From Phragmitibacter flavus (GTDB taxonomy: Bacteria; Verrucomicrobiota; Verrucomicrobiia; Verrucomicrobiales; Verrucomicrobiaceae): a DNA stretch of 64,000 nucleotides. The notes below the pieces were generated by a model, which made no database searches, was not told where the DNA came from, and saw only the letters and a list, made by a program, of their open reading frames with translations. Each line of letters begins with the position of its first letter. Position 1 is the stretch's first letter. A program made the translations under genes and the position numbers. This document shows positions 1 to 7,712 of this stretch, one piece after another. The DNA lies in contig NZ_VAUV01000002.1 of assembly GCF_005780165.1 (NCBI RefSeq), positions 1 to 64,000 of the forward strand, written 5' to 3'.

Positions 1-50
1 CCTGAAACCTGACGCAAGTGGGAAACCACTGTCAGCACTCAACAATCGGA

Positions 51-83
51 GAGCCGGATGCGGGAAACCCGCCAGTCCGGTTC
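51..83 (+). ncRNA. Group II intron domain V hairpin
   Basis: This 33-nt hairpin has the form of the catalytic domain V of group II introns. It begins with GAGCCGG, which holds the AGC catalytic triad, and ends with CCGGTTC, which pairs with it. The middle is a GCGGG/CCCGC stem around a short A-rich loop. It is followed at once by a domain VI-like hairpin with a bulged A. The reverse transcriptase that such introns usually carry in domain IV would lie left of position 1 and is not in the window, so I cannot say whether the intron is complete. Confidence 0.85.
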
Positions 84-84
84 G

Positions 85-127
85 GAGGGAGGGGCGGCGC
101 AAACCAATGCGCCGTCCCTACCCCTAT
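85..127 (+). mobile_element. Group II intron domain VI and 3' splice end
   Basis: The arms GGGGCGGCGC (91-100) and GCGCCGTCCC (109-118) pair over ten base pairs, including one G-T, around a loop of eight. The stem then continues past an unpaired A at 120, the expected branch-point adenosine. Seven bases later the sequence CCCCTAT ends at 127, matching the usual intron end in AY. I therefore place the intron/exon border after 127. Only the 3' tail of the element is inside the window. Confidence 0.8.
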
Positions 128-150
128 CGGGGGGGCAAGGTTGGGTTGAG

Positions 151-267
151 GGTTCCAGAATGACGGACAGGAATGTCCGGGCTCCTTTGGGCTGCACGCT
201 TGGGTTGCGGTTCCAGAATGACGGACAGGAATGTCCTGACTCCTGTTGGCTGCACACTTGGGGTTAC
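151..267. repeat. 58-bp unit repeated twice in tandem
   Basis: Two copies of a unit of about 58 bp begin at 151 and 209. The first 28 bases of each copy are identical (GGTTCCAGAATG, then ACGGACAGGAATGTCC) and the rest differ at a few positions. The core ACGGACAGGAATGTCC is partly palindromic. A related copy in reverse orientation lies at 4503-4518. The second unit runs into the 3' end of recD2. Confidence 0.8.
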
Positions 268-2453
268 GGGAGGGTGAGGCGAGAACGGAGGCCGGTCCAG
301 CGTTTGCGGGAATTGGTTTTTTGGATGGCCATGTTTAGGGCTTTTTCTTCGCCGACGATGATGACGAGTTTTCTTCCGCGGGTTAGGGCGGTGTAGATGA
401 GGCTGCGCTCCAACATGATGAATTGGGACATGCTCCAGGGGATGATGATGCAGGGAAATTCGCTGCCCTGACTCTTATGAATGGTGATGGCGTAGGCGAG
501 CTGGAGCTGGTCGAGGTCGATGGGTTCATAGGTGACGTCGCGGTTGCCTTCAAATCGGACGTGGATGGTGATGGGATCAAGATCGATGCGGAGGATGTGG
601 CCGATGTCGCCGTTGAAGGTTTCTTTTTCGTAGTTGTTGCGGGTTTGGATGACTTTGTCGCCGACGCGGAAGAGTTGGTTGCCGCGTTCGATTTCGAATT
701 TCATTTCGTGCGGCGGGTTGAGGGCGTTTTGAAGAAGCTGGTTGAAACGGCGGGTGCCGAGTTCGTTGACGTTCATGGGGGTGAGGACCTGGATGTCGCG
801 GATGGGATCGAAGGGGTATTTGGTGGGGAGGCGGTGGTGGCAGAGGTTGAGGACGGTTTGCTGGAGGGTGAGGGGATCGGATTTTTCGAGGAAGAAGAAG
901 TCGCTGTCGGGGCTGGGTTTGAGGTCGGGGAGTTTGCCCTGGTTGATGGCGTGGGCGGCGGTGACGATGCGGCTCTTCGCTGCCTGGCGGAAGATTTCGC
1001 TGAGGTGGACGGTGGGGATTTTTTGGCTGGCGATGAGATCTTGAAGGACGGAGCCGGGTCCGACGGAGGGGAGCTGGTCGGCGTCGCCGACGATGAGGAG
1101 ATGGGCGCCGGTGGGGATGGCGCTGAGGTATTGGGCCATGAGGGGGGTGTCGATCATGGAGGCTTCGTCGAGGACGAAGAGGTCGCCTTTGAGGGGTCGG
1201 CCGTGGTGGTGGCCCCAGACGCCGTTGCCCTGGAATTCGAGGAGGCGGTGCATGGTGGAGGCGTCGTGACCGGTGCTGGCGGCGAGGCGTTGGGCGGCGC
1301 GTCCGGTGGGGGCGGCGAGGATGGGTTTGATGTTTTTCGCCGTGAGGATGGCGAGGATGCTGTTGATGATGGTGGTTTTGCCGACGCCGGGGCCGCCGGT
1401 GATGATGAGGACGCGTTGGGTGAGGGCGGCGCGGACGGCGTCTTGCTGGCTGGGGGCGAGCTGGATTTTGGTGGTCTGGGCGCACCATTGAAGGGCGGCG
1501 TCGATGTCGATGGGGGGATAGCTGGAGGGGCTGCGGAGGAGGTTTTGGAGGTGTTTGGCGATGCTGATCTCGCCCTGCAGGGCGGTGGGGAGGTAGATGA
1601 GGTCGCGTTTTTCGACGGGGTCGCTGATGAGGGTGTCGTCGGCGAGGAGCTGGTCGAGCTGGGGCTGGAGTTCGGCTGGGGGGACGGCGAGGAGTTTTTC
1701 GGCGTCGCTGATGAGGAGGTCGCGCGGGAGGCAGTTGTGGCCGTGGGTGGTGGCGGTTTCGAGGGCGTGGAGGAGGCCGGCGCGGAGGCGTTGGGGGGCG
1801 GCTTTTTCGATGCCCATGTGGGCGGCGATGTCGTCGGCGGTTTTGAAGCCGACGCCGTGGATGTCGTCGGCGAGTTGGTAGGGGTTGGTTTGGAGGATTT
1901 CGAGGGACTGGTCGCCGTAGGTGCGGTGGATGCGTTGGGCGCGGGAGGTGCTGATGCCGCGCTGGTGGAGGAAGACCATGATGTCGTGCATGGTTTTTTG
2001 TTTCATCCAGGAGGCGCGGATTTCCTGACGGCGTTTTTTGCCGACGCCTTCAACTTCCTCGAGGCGGGCGGATTCGTTTTCGATGATGTCGAAGATGGTG
2101 GTGCCGAATTTTTTGACGATGCGTTTGGCGTATTTGGGTCCGATGCCGTCGATGAGGCCGCTGCCGAGGTAACGTTCGAGGCCCTGGAGGGTGTCGGGCT
2201 GGCTGAGATGGATGGTGGCGGCCTTGAACTGGCGGCCGTATTCGGGGTTGTTGATCCATTCGCCGCGGGCTTCGATTTTTTCGCCGGGGACGACGCGTGG
2301 GACGTTGCCGGTGACGGTGATGAGGTCGCTGCGGCCGGGGGGCTGGATTTTGAGGATGGCGTAGCCGTCTTCTTCGTTGTGGTGGGTGACGCGCTCGACG
2401 ACGCCGCTGAGGGTGGCGTGGGATTGGGGTGTGGGTCGGGGCCGGGAAGTCAC
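264..2453 (-). CDS. recD2: RecD2-type DNA helicase (exodeoxyribonuclease V alpha-like)
   Basis: This 729-residue protein is a superfamily 1B 5'-3' helicase of the RecD2 (RecD/TraA) type, which acts in repair without RecBC. Residues 10-80 form the N-terminal OB-like region. Residues 95-220 carry helix-hairpin-helix segments (GIGPKYAKRI, EGVGKKRRQEI, GVGFKTADDIA). Walker A is GGPGVGKT at 353-360 and Walker B is LFVLDEASM. The C-terminal motif ITIHKSQGSEF and the ending YTALTRGRKLVII match motifs V and VI of the family. Length is normal for RecD2. It reads away from the PEP-CTERM gene that starts 144 bp to its right. Confidence 0.96.
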   Translation of the reverse strand: MTSRPRPTPQSHATLSGVVERVTHHNEEDGYAILKIQPPGRSDLITVTGNVPRVVPGEKIEARGEWINNPEYGRQFKAATIHLSQPDTLQGLERYLGSGLIDGIGPKYAKRIVKKFGTTIFDIIENESARLEEVEGVGKKRRQEIRASWMKQKTMHDIMVFLHQRGISTSRAQRIHRTYGDQSLEILQTNPYQLADDIHGVGFKTADDIAAHMGIEKAAPQRLRAGLLHALETATTHGHNCLPRDLLISDAEKLLAVPPAELQPQLDQLLADDTLISDPVEKRDLIYLPTALQGEISIAKHLQNLLRSPSSYPPIDIDAALQWCAQTTKIQLAPSQQDAVRAALTQRVLIITGGPGVGKTTIINSILAILTAKNIKPILAAPTGRAAQRLAASTGHDASTMHRLLEFQGNGVWGHHHGRPLKGDLFVLDEASMIDTPLMAQYLSAIPTGAHLLIVGDADQLPSVGPGSVLQDLIASQKIPTVHLSEIFRQAAKSRIVTAAHAINQGKLPDLKPSPDSDFFFLEKSDPLTLQQTVLNLCHHRLPTKYPFDPIRDIQVLTPMNVNELGTRRFNQLLQNALNPPHEMKFEIERGNQLFRVGDKVIQTRNNYEKETFNGDIGHILRIDLDPITIHVRFEGNRDVTYEPIDLDQLQLAYAITIHKSQGSEFPCIIIPWSMSQFIMLERSLIYTALTRGRKLVIIVGEEKALNMAIQKTNSRKRWTGLRSRLTLP

Positions 2454-2597
2454 GGTATCAGTAAAAGGGTTTTAAGAGGAGGTGACAAGTGGGATGGGTG
2501 GCAGGATGTGGTGTTGGCCCAATTTCCAGGTTGATATTTTCTCCAGAGGATCCAATGTGCGGCTCGGTTACCCCCTAACCCCCACACCCAACCCCCG

Positions 2598-3536
2598 ATG
2601 AAGTTTTTAGAATTGCGGTTCGTTCCGTTACTGGCTGGTGCAATCGCTGTTGCGATGAGCGTTCAGACGACGGTGAAAGCAGATGAGGCCTTGCCTGGAG
2701 CGATGTATTCGACGGATGCGGTGGTGACTCCGGGGACGGTGGGGAATGAGTTTTGGATTTACGAGGAGTCGACGCCGGGGAATTTGGTTTTGACCAATGA
2801 TGCGGGTCAGTTGCATGCGGTATTGCGAGGGCATGCGGGGGCACCGGGTGGGAATTTGGAGTTGTTTGCGTGGAGCGAGTTGCCGGGGTATGTCGATGCG
2901 TCAAGTGGCGGGGCATTTGCGACGGTGGTTCCGGTGACGCTGTCAGGGGTGGCGGGGGCTTTTGCGTTTGAGTTCCGGAGGTTGAACGGGACGGGCTGGT
3001 TTGGTTCGACGTCGGGGCATGACACCACTTATGGAGCGTCGACGCTGGCGACGGAGTGGTTTGATGGATTCATGGATCACGTGGCTGCGTTGAGCGGGGG
3101 ATTCGTCGCGGCGGTTTTGAATGCGAACCGGGGTGGGTTGTTTGATGACTGGCGCGATGCGGGCGGTTTTGCATCGTTGTCGGATCCGAACATTGGTTAT
3201 GTCTATCAGGATGGGGTGGGTGGAAATTTACGTTTTGGATTGGAAGGTTTTCTGGATGCGTCGCCTCGATTTCAGCAGTTTCTGACGGATGCCGGGTATG
3301 GAGCAGTGGCGGGGTTTGTTCCTGCGGGGATTCAATACAGCGAGGTGGTGATGTTGAATGGGGCTGCGTTCTATTCGTTCGGCAATGCAACGTCGAGCGG
3401 GGTGGCTTTGAATGATCCGTTTCAATCCTACACAGGCACGTTTGCGTTTGTCTCTTCGGTCCCGGAGCCGGGAGGCGCGTTGCTGATTGGGACGATTGGG
3501 GTGTTTTTGCTGTTGTGTCGGCGCAAGTTTCCTTGA
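2598..3536 (+). CDS. PEP-CTERM sorting domain protein, unknown function
   Basis: The 312-residue product starts with a signal peptide (MKFLELRFVPLLAGAIAVAM) and ends with the PEP-CTERM tripartite tail: SVPEPGGALL, a hydrophobic segment, then CRRKF. Such tails direct proteins to the exosortase/archaeosortase sorting route and are common in exopolysaccharide-making Gram-negatives. The body is rich in Gly, Ala and Phe and shows no domain I recognise. It is probably exported and attached to the cell surface or matrix. The ATG after TAACCCCCACACC is the only sensible start. Confidence 0.8.
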   Translation: MKFLELRFVPLLAGAIAVAMSVQTTVKADEALPGAMYSTDAVVTPGTVGNEFWIYEESTPGNLVLTNDAGQLHAVLRGHAGAPGGNLELFAWSELPGYVDASSGGAFATVVPVTLSGVAGAFAFEFRRLNGTGWFGSTSGHDTTYGASTLATEWFDGFMDHVAALSGGFVAAVLNANRGGLFDDWRDAGGFASLSDPNIGYVYQDGVGGNLRFGLEGFLDASPRFQQFLTDAGYGAVAGFVPAGIQYSEVVMLNGAAFYSFGNATSSGVALNDPFQSYTGTFAFVSSVPEPGGALLIGTIGVFLLLCRRKFP

Positions 3537-3619
3537 GGATGAGGCGCTGGGTGAGTTGATGCGAAAATGGTCGATGAGGACGCTTGCGCATTGCAAAAGG
3601 TGAACTAGTCTCGGCGGCC

Positions 3620-4411
3620 ATGGAGTTTTTGGCTGCTTTACCGATCAATGATTTGAGTTGGATTCATCAGCCGGATGCCTGGGTTGCCTTGCTGACGCTG
3701 ACGATTCTGGAGATTGTCTTGGGCATCGACAACATTGTGTTCATCAGCATTCTGGTGGACAAGCTGCCAAAAGATCAGCAGCCGCGCGCGAGATTTTTGG
3801 GTTTGGGACTGGCGATGTTCATGCGCATTGCGCTGTTGTTCTCGATCAGCTGGGTGATGACGTTGAACAACGATTTGTTCGCGGTTTTTGGCCAGGGGTT
3901 CTCTGGCAAGGATCTCATTCTGATCGGTGGCGGATTGTTCCTTTTGTTCAAGAGCACGCGGGAGATTCACCACAAAATTGAAGGGGATCCTGAGGGCGAC
4001 ATCAAAGCATCGGCTCCTGCGCGGGCGGCTTTGGGGGCGATCTTGATTCAGATTGCGATGCTGGATCTGGTGTTCTCTCTGGATTCGGTGATTACAGCGG
4101 TGGGGATGGCGGACAGCATCCTGGTGATGGTGATTGCGGTGGTGATCGCGGTGGGTTTCATGATGGTGTTTGCGGGTGCGGTGAGCGATTTTATCAATCG
4201 TCATCCGACGGTGAAGATGCTGGCGTTGAGCTTTTTGATTTTGATTGGGGTGATGCTGACCATCGAAGGGGTGGCACCAGAAAAGGCGCATGATTTGCAT
4301 CTGAAGAACTACATCTATTTTGCGATGGCGTTCTCAGTCATGGTGGAGATGCTGAACATCCGTGTGAGTGCGAAGCAGAAGAAAAAGGCGGCAGGTGTGG
4401 TGGGGCATTGA
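3620..4411 (+). CDS. TerC family integral membrane protein
   Basis: This 263-residue, multi-spanning membrane protein has the TerC/Alx family motifs: LEIVLGIDNIVFISIL near the N-terminus and LDLVFSLDSVITAVGM in the middle, with the paired acidic residues thought to bind metal ions. Family members export manganese or are linked to tellurite and metal stress. I chose the ATG at 3620 because it precedes a normal TerC N-terminus; the upstream 12 in-frame residues look non-coding. A strong terminator hairpin follows. Confidence 0.93.
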   Translation: MEFLAALPINDLSWIHQPDAWVALLTLTILEIVLGIDNIVFISILVDKLPKDQQPRARFLGLGLAMFMRIALLFSISWVMTLNNDLFAVFGQGFSGKDLILIGGGLFLLFKSTREIHHKIEGDPEGDIKASAPARAALGAILIQIAMLDLVFSLDSVITAVGMADSILVMVIAVVIAVGFMMVFAGAVSDFINRHPTVKMLALSFLILIGVMLTIEGVAPEKAHDLHLKNYIYFAMAFSVMVEMLNIRVSAKQKKKAAGVVGH

Positions 4412-4454
4412 GGTTGAGGCAAGTGGGGATTGGCGGTTGAAGACGATCTATTTG

Positions 4455-4490
4455 AGCCCGGTCGAAGTGGATTCGATCGGGCTTTGTTTT
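4455..4490 (+). terminator. Rho-independent terminator after the TerC gene
   Basis: A 12-bp stem (AGCCCGGTCGAA with TTCGATCGGGCT, one G-T pair) closes a GTGGA loop and is followed by TTTGTTTT. It lies 44 bp after the stop codon of the TerC-type gene. Confidence 0.85.
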
Positions 4491-4502
4491 GGGTGAGGAG
4501 TG

Positions 4503-4518
4503 CGGACATTCTTGTCCG
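4503..4518. repeat. Copy of the 1-270 palindromic repeat core
   Basis: CGGACATTCTTGTCCG is the reverse complement of CGGACAAGAATGTCCG, one base from the core found twice at 151-240. It lies in the 380-bp gap between the TerC gene and hsp20. Apart from this, the terminator at 4455 and the dyad at 4756, I see no feature in that gap. Confidence 0.55.
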
Positions 4519-4755
4519 TGGTTGGGAGTTGGAGATTAGGTGCGTTGCAGCCGTTGGCATTGATGTGGATGAACGTGTCCGCGTTCAGTGAGTGAGCCAA
4601 ATAGGCGCGAATGGGCAGGCGGCAAGTTTTCTCAAGAGAGGCAAAATGGCGCTTCAAGTGATGAGTTGGCAAGGTTGAAAGATTCGTAACTCATTGAAGA
4701 TGAGTGAAAAAATAGAAGAGAACGAGGCTGGCATGGCGAGTGCATTGAGTGGATG

Positions 4756-4770
4756 TGTTAACCATTAACA
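4756..4770. promoter_or_regulatory. Perfect dyad TGTTAA-CCA-TTAACA upstream of hsp20
   Basis: Two 6-bp arms, perfectly inverted, are separated by CCA and end 21 bp before the hsp20 start codon. The position, close to the likely transcription start and ribosome binding site, fits an operator. It does not resemble the CIRCE element. The bound protein is unknown. Confidence 0.45.
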
Positions 4771-4791
4771 TCACTCTATTGAAAGGAATCT

Positions 4792-5223
4792 ATGATTATG
4801 AAACTTACCAACTACTGCGCTCCAAAGACCAATCGTGAATCCAATGTCGAAGACTGGCTTCTCTCGCCTTTTGCAGGGCTCCCAGCGTTTACCCGTTATC
4901 TGGATCCGGGATATTTCTCGGCTCAGAAACCTTTGGTGGCCGAGGTGCACGAAGACGCGGAGAATTTCTATGCGAACTTCGAGGTGCCAGGGGTGAAGAA
5001 GGAAAACGTGAAGCTGGATCTGAACAATCGTTTGCTGACCGTGAACGTTGAGAAAAAAGTCCGGCAGGGCGAGAGCGAATCGAGCTACACGTTGACCCGC
5101 TCCATCAGTCTTCCTGACAGCGTGAATCCGGAGAAGATCTCTGCGAAATTGGAAGATGGGATTTTGGTGGTGACGCTTCCAAAGGCGGAACAGAGCAAAC
5201 CTCGTTCGATTGAGCTGTCATAA
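4792..5223 (+). CDS. Hsp20/alpha-crystallin small heat-shock protein
   Basis: The 143-residue product has an alpha-crystallin domain at about 48-140: FYANFEVPGVKKENVKLDL, the LLTVNVEKK strand, and the DGILVVTLPKA motif near the C-terminus. The short basic tail EQSKPRSIEL corresponds to the usual C-terminal extension. Proteins of this class are ATP-independent holdases that bind unfolding proteins in the cytoplasm. GAAAGGAA precedes the start; an in-frame ATG two codons later (4798) is equally possible. A dyad at 4756-4770 and a terminator at 5273 bound the unit. Confidence 0.93.
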   Translation: MIMKLTNYCAPKTNRESNVEDWLLSPFAGLPAFTRYLDPGYFSAQKPLVAEVHEDAENFYANFEVPGVKKENVKLDLNNRLLTVNVEKKVRQGESESSYTLTRSISLPDSVNPEKISAKLEDGILVVTLPKAEQSKPRSIELS

Positions 5224-5272
5224 CAGTTGTGGGCTGTAAAGTCCCAAGCGATTACTCATCAAACTCAAAGCA

Positions 5273-5297
5273 ACCCGTGGTGCGATGCGCCACGGGT
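5273..5297 (+). terminator. Terminator between hsp20 and the convergent PEP-CTERM gene
   Basis: ACCCGTGG pairs with CCACGGGT, extended inward by three further pairs (one G-T) around the loop GAT. The T-rich stretch CTCTTGTTCTT follows on the plus strand. It ends hsp20 and may also serve the convergent minus-strand gene. Confidence 0.75.
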
Positions 5298-5332
5298 CTC
5301 TTGTTCTTAATGGCGTATCCAGGAGGGCGGCG

Positions 5333-6199
5333 TCAGAGACTAAACGAGCGTTGGCGACGCAACAAGATCAGACCGAGGGCACTGAACATCAGCAGAGCGC
5401 GACTGGGCTCTGGCACGGCTTCACCGGTGAGGGTGAGAAGATCAAATCGAATGGTGCGGAAATCGGCGTTTGCGACGACTGAGGTGCTGGCGGTTTGCAG
5501 CGCGTCGACATAGAAACCGATTCCGCTGATGGTGTTTCCAAAGGTGGCGCTGGTGTAGGTGGTTCCGGTGTCGACACTCATGTTGCTGCTGGCGGTGAAG
5601 TCGAGTCGATACCAGCTTTCAGCAAGGATGTTGGTGCCCAAGGTTTGCCAGGTGCTGCTCAGAGTATTATTGTCGGGGGTGAGAGCAACATACCAGACGT
5701 TGTCGACTCTAAGCGCCAGCCGGGTGTTGGCGTTGAGGTTTGCGCTGGTGGACTGGCTCCAGCTTGCGGAGAGGGAACTAAAATTACTGACCTCCTGGCT
5801 GATGCCGGTGGTGGTGTGGATGAAGTAGTTGGGTGGAGTTGAACCGGAAGTCACGGGGGTGCCTTCGGTGACTGCGGTGGCTCTATTCTGGGCGTAAATA
5901 TAGCCGGCAGTGGAGCCGGCCACGTTCGAGTCAGGAGCGCTGGCCACCGTATTGTTGTTGATCCAGCCGGCCCCTTCGTAGGTCGCTCCGCTGGGGGCGG
6001 CAGCACTAAGGTTGACGGCTGTGGAGCCGCGGTAGGCATTCCAACCGAGGCCGGTAACGCCGCCGTTGCCGGTGGAGCGCCAGAAATGTTCGGTCAGCAA
6101 GGTCGCGGCCTGGGATGGCAGCATAGCGCTAAGAGCAGCAACAGCGACAATAGCAATCACCAAAAATGGTCGATGTTGTGGGCGAAAAGAAGCAGTCAT
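5333..6199 (-). CDS. PEP-CTERM sorting domain protein, unknown function
   Basis: The 288-residue protein has a signal peptide (FLVIAIVAVAALSAMLPSQA) and ends in AVPEPSRALLMFSALGLILL followed by RRQR, a clear PEP-CTERM tail. The body is Ser/Thr/Asn-rich and beta-strand-like, with repeated short hydrophobic alternations, resembling the lectin-like or choice-of-anchor domains often found in such proteins; I cannot name the domain. It is probably exported and surface-bound. It is convergent with hsp20. Confidence 0.78.
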   Translation of the reverse strand: MTASFRPQHRPFLVIAIVAVAALSAMLPSQAATLLTEHFWRSTGNGGVTGLGWNAYRGSTAVNLSAAAPSGATYEGAGWINNNTVASAPDSNVAGSTAGYIYAQNRATAVTEGTPVTSGSTPPNYFIHTTTGISQEVSNFSSLSASWSQSTSANLNANTRLALRVDNVWYVALTPDNNTLSSTWQTLGTNILAESWYRLDFTASSNMSVDTGTTYTSATFGNTISGIGFYVDALQTASTSVVANADFRTIRFDLLTLTGEAVPEPSRALLMFSALGLILLRRQRSFSL

Positions 6200-6373
6200 G
6201 GACGAGGAGGGTGCGGAGGAAAATCGTTCTGAACGGGCGGTTTAACGGATTGAGTCCATAGGTTAGGCGAGTTGAGGTGCAAGTTGGACAGAAAAGCAGC
6301 ATTTTTTAAAGACGACTCTTATTTCATGGATCGGACGGTTGAAGGGATGGTCGTCAGGCGTATGCTATTGATC

Positions 6374-7423
6374 ATGTTTACCGAGGCGCCGACGACGGAT
6401 GACCGGGCGCGGCTGCCGGTGGCAGGGGCGGACGGTTTGGGGCGGGCGTTGCGGGATTTGAGGTTGTCGGTGACGGACCGGTGCAATTTTCGTTGTGGGT
6501 ATTGCATGCCAAAGGAGGTGTTTGGTCGGGATCATGCGTTTCAGCCGAAAAGTGAGCTTTTGTCTTTTGAGGAGATGGAACGGCTGGCGCGGATTTTTGT
6601 GGGGTTGGGGGTGGAGAAGATTCGGGTGACAGGTGGCGAGCCGCTGTTGAAGCGGGATTTGCCGGTGTTGATTGGGAAATTGGCGGCGCTCAAGGGGTTG
6701 AAGGATCTGGCGATGACGACGAATGGGTCGGCGTTGGCGGTGATGGCGAAGCCGTTGTTTGAGGCCGGGTTGAAGCGGGTGACGGTGAGTGTGGATGCGC
6801 TGGATGATTCCGTGTTTCGGAGGATGAATGACGTGGATTTTCCGGTGAACCGGGTGTTGAAGGGGATTGATGCGGCGCTGGAGGCGGGGTTTGGGCCGGT
6901 GAAGATCAACATGGTAGTCAAGCGTGGAGTGAACGAGGATCAGATGGTGCCTATGGCGCGTCATTTTGCGGGGCCGCAGTATGTGTTGCGGTTCATTGAG
7001 TATATGGATGTGGGGGCGACGAATGGGTGGCGTCTGGATGATGTGGTGACGGCGAAGGAGATCGTGCGGAGGTTGAGTGGGGAGATGGATTTGCTGCCGG
7101 TGGCGGCGAACTATGTTGGAGAGGTGGCGCGGCGGTTTCGCTGTGCGGTGAGTGACACGGAGATCGGAGTGATTGCGTCGGTGACGCAGCCGTTTTGCCG
7201 GGGTTGCACGCGGGCGCGGGTGGCGGCGGATGGGGAGTTTTTCACGTGTCTGTTTGGGGCAAAGGGACACGATTTGCGCGCGTTGTTGCGCGGCGGATTG
7301 AGCGATGAGCGGGTGGCGGATGCGATTCGTGCGGTGTGGGGGGCGAGGGATGACCGCTATAGTGAGGTGCGGTCTGAGGGGGCGGGGATGCCGAGGGCGG
7401 AGATGTCGAAGTTGGGGGGGTAG
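6374..7423 (+). CDS. moaA: GTP 3',8-cyclase MoaA (molybdenum cofactor biosynthesis)
   Basis: MoaA is a radical-SAM enzyme that starts molybdopterin synthesis from GTP. The N-terminal cluster motif CNFRCGYC lies near residue 45, followed by KIRVTGGEPLL. The C-terminal cluster region is CRGCTRARVAADGEFFTC, and the protein ends in the conserved Gly-Gly (SKLGG). I chose the ATG at 6374 because the 34 in-frame residues before it do not resemble the family. It lies at the edge of the purine locus, whose xanthine dehydrogenase needs this cofactor, and is convergent with the COG0523 gene. Confidence 0.95.
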   Translation: MFTEAPTTDDRARLPVAGADGLGRALRDLRLSVTDRCNFRCGYCMPKEVFGRDHAFQPKSELLSFEEMERLARIFVGLGVEKIRVTGGEPLLKRDLPVLIGKLAALKGLKDLAMTTNGSALAVMAKPLFEAGLKRVTVSVDALDDSVFRRMNDVDFPVNRVLKGIDAALEAGFGPVKINMVVKRGVNEDQMVPMARHFAGPQYVLRFIEYMDVGATNGWRLDDVVTAKEIVRRLSGEMDLLPVAANYVGEVARRFRCAVSDTEIGVIASVTQPFCRGCTRARVAADGEFFTCLFGAKGHDLRALLRGGLSDERVADAIRAVWGARDDRYSEVRSEGAGMPRAEMSKLGG

Positions 7424-7454
7424 GGTGGGGGTGGCTGGGGGCTGTGAATTTTGA

Positions 7455-7610
7455 CCGACGAAACGTCGGTGGTCCGACTGGGAGTGCCGACGTGTCGTCG
7501 GCAAAAAGAGTGGGTTTGAGTGTGTGGAGTTGGTGGGGAACGATGGAATTTTTGAATGATGACCGACGAAACGTCGGTGGTCCGATGGGGTGGGGTCGAC
7601 GGAACGTCGA
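7455..7610. repeat. Cluster of CCGACG-N3-CGTCGG palindromes
   Basis: Palindromes CCGACG-AAA-CGTCGG occur at 7455-7469 and 7563-7577, each followed by a conserved GTGGTCCGA flank. CCGACG-TGT-CGTCGG is at 7487-7501, and a variant TCGACG-GAA-CGTCGA at 7596-7610. They fill the gap between moaA and the COG0523 gene. The same family recurs at 10118-10358 and 17615-17703. Confidence 0.85.
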
Positions 7611-7635
7611 TGGGGATGGGCGGGCGGAAGGTCGG

Positions 7636-7703
7636 AAAAGTAGAAGGGCCGTCCCGGCCCTTGTCGTTTTGGATGAAAGGCTCGGGACGAGCCTTCTACT
7701 TTT
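7636..7703. terminator. Long imperfect palindrome between convergent genes, probable bidirectional terminator
   Basis: AAAAGTAGAAGG (7636-7647) is perfectly inverted at 7692-7703, and the inner arms are also roughly complementary around CGTCCCG/CGGGACG. A run of T follows on the plus strand. The position, between the stops of moaA and the convergent COG0523 gene, fits a two-way terminator; its size and palindromic form also fit a miniature repeat element. Confidence 0.6.
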
Positions 7704-7712
7704 TTTGTCGAA

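Noticed and set aside
423-2534. 703-residue plus-strand open frame opposite recD2
   Set aside because: It is rich in Gly, Ala, Val, Asp and Glu with no domain, the usual antisense shadow of a GC-rich gene; recD2 on the minus strand has all family motifs.
3584-3596. TTGC-N5-GCAA dyad before the TerC gene
   Set aside because: The arms are in the reverse order from the GCAA-N5-TTGC sites, so it is not the same motif; probably chance.
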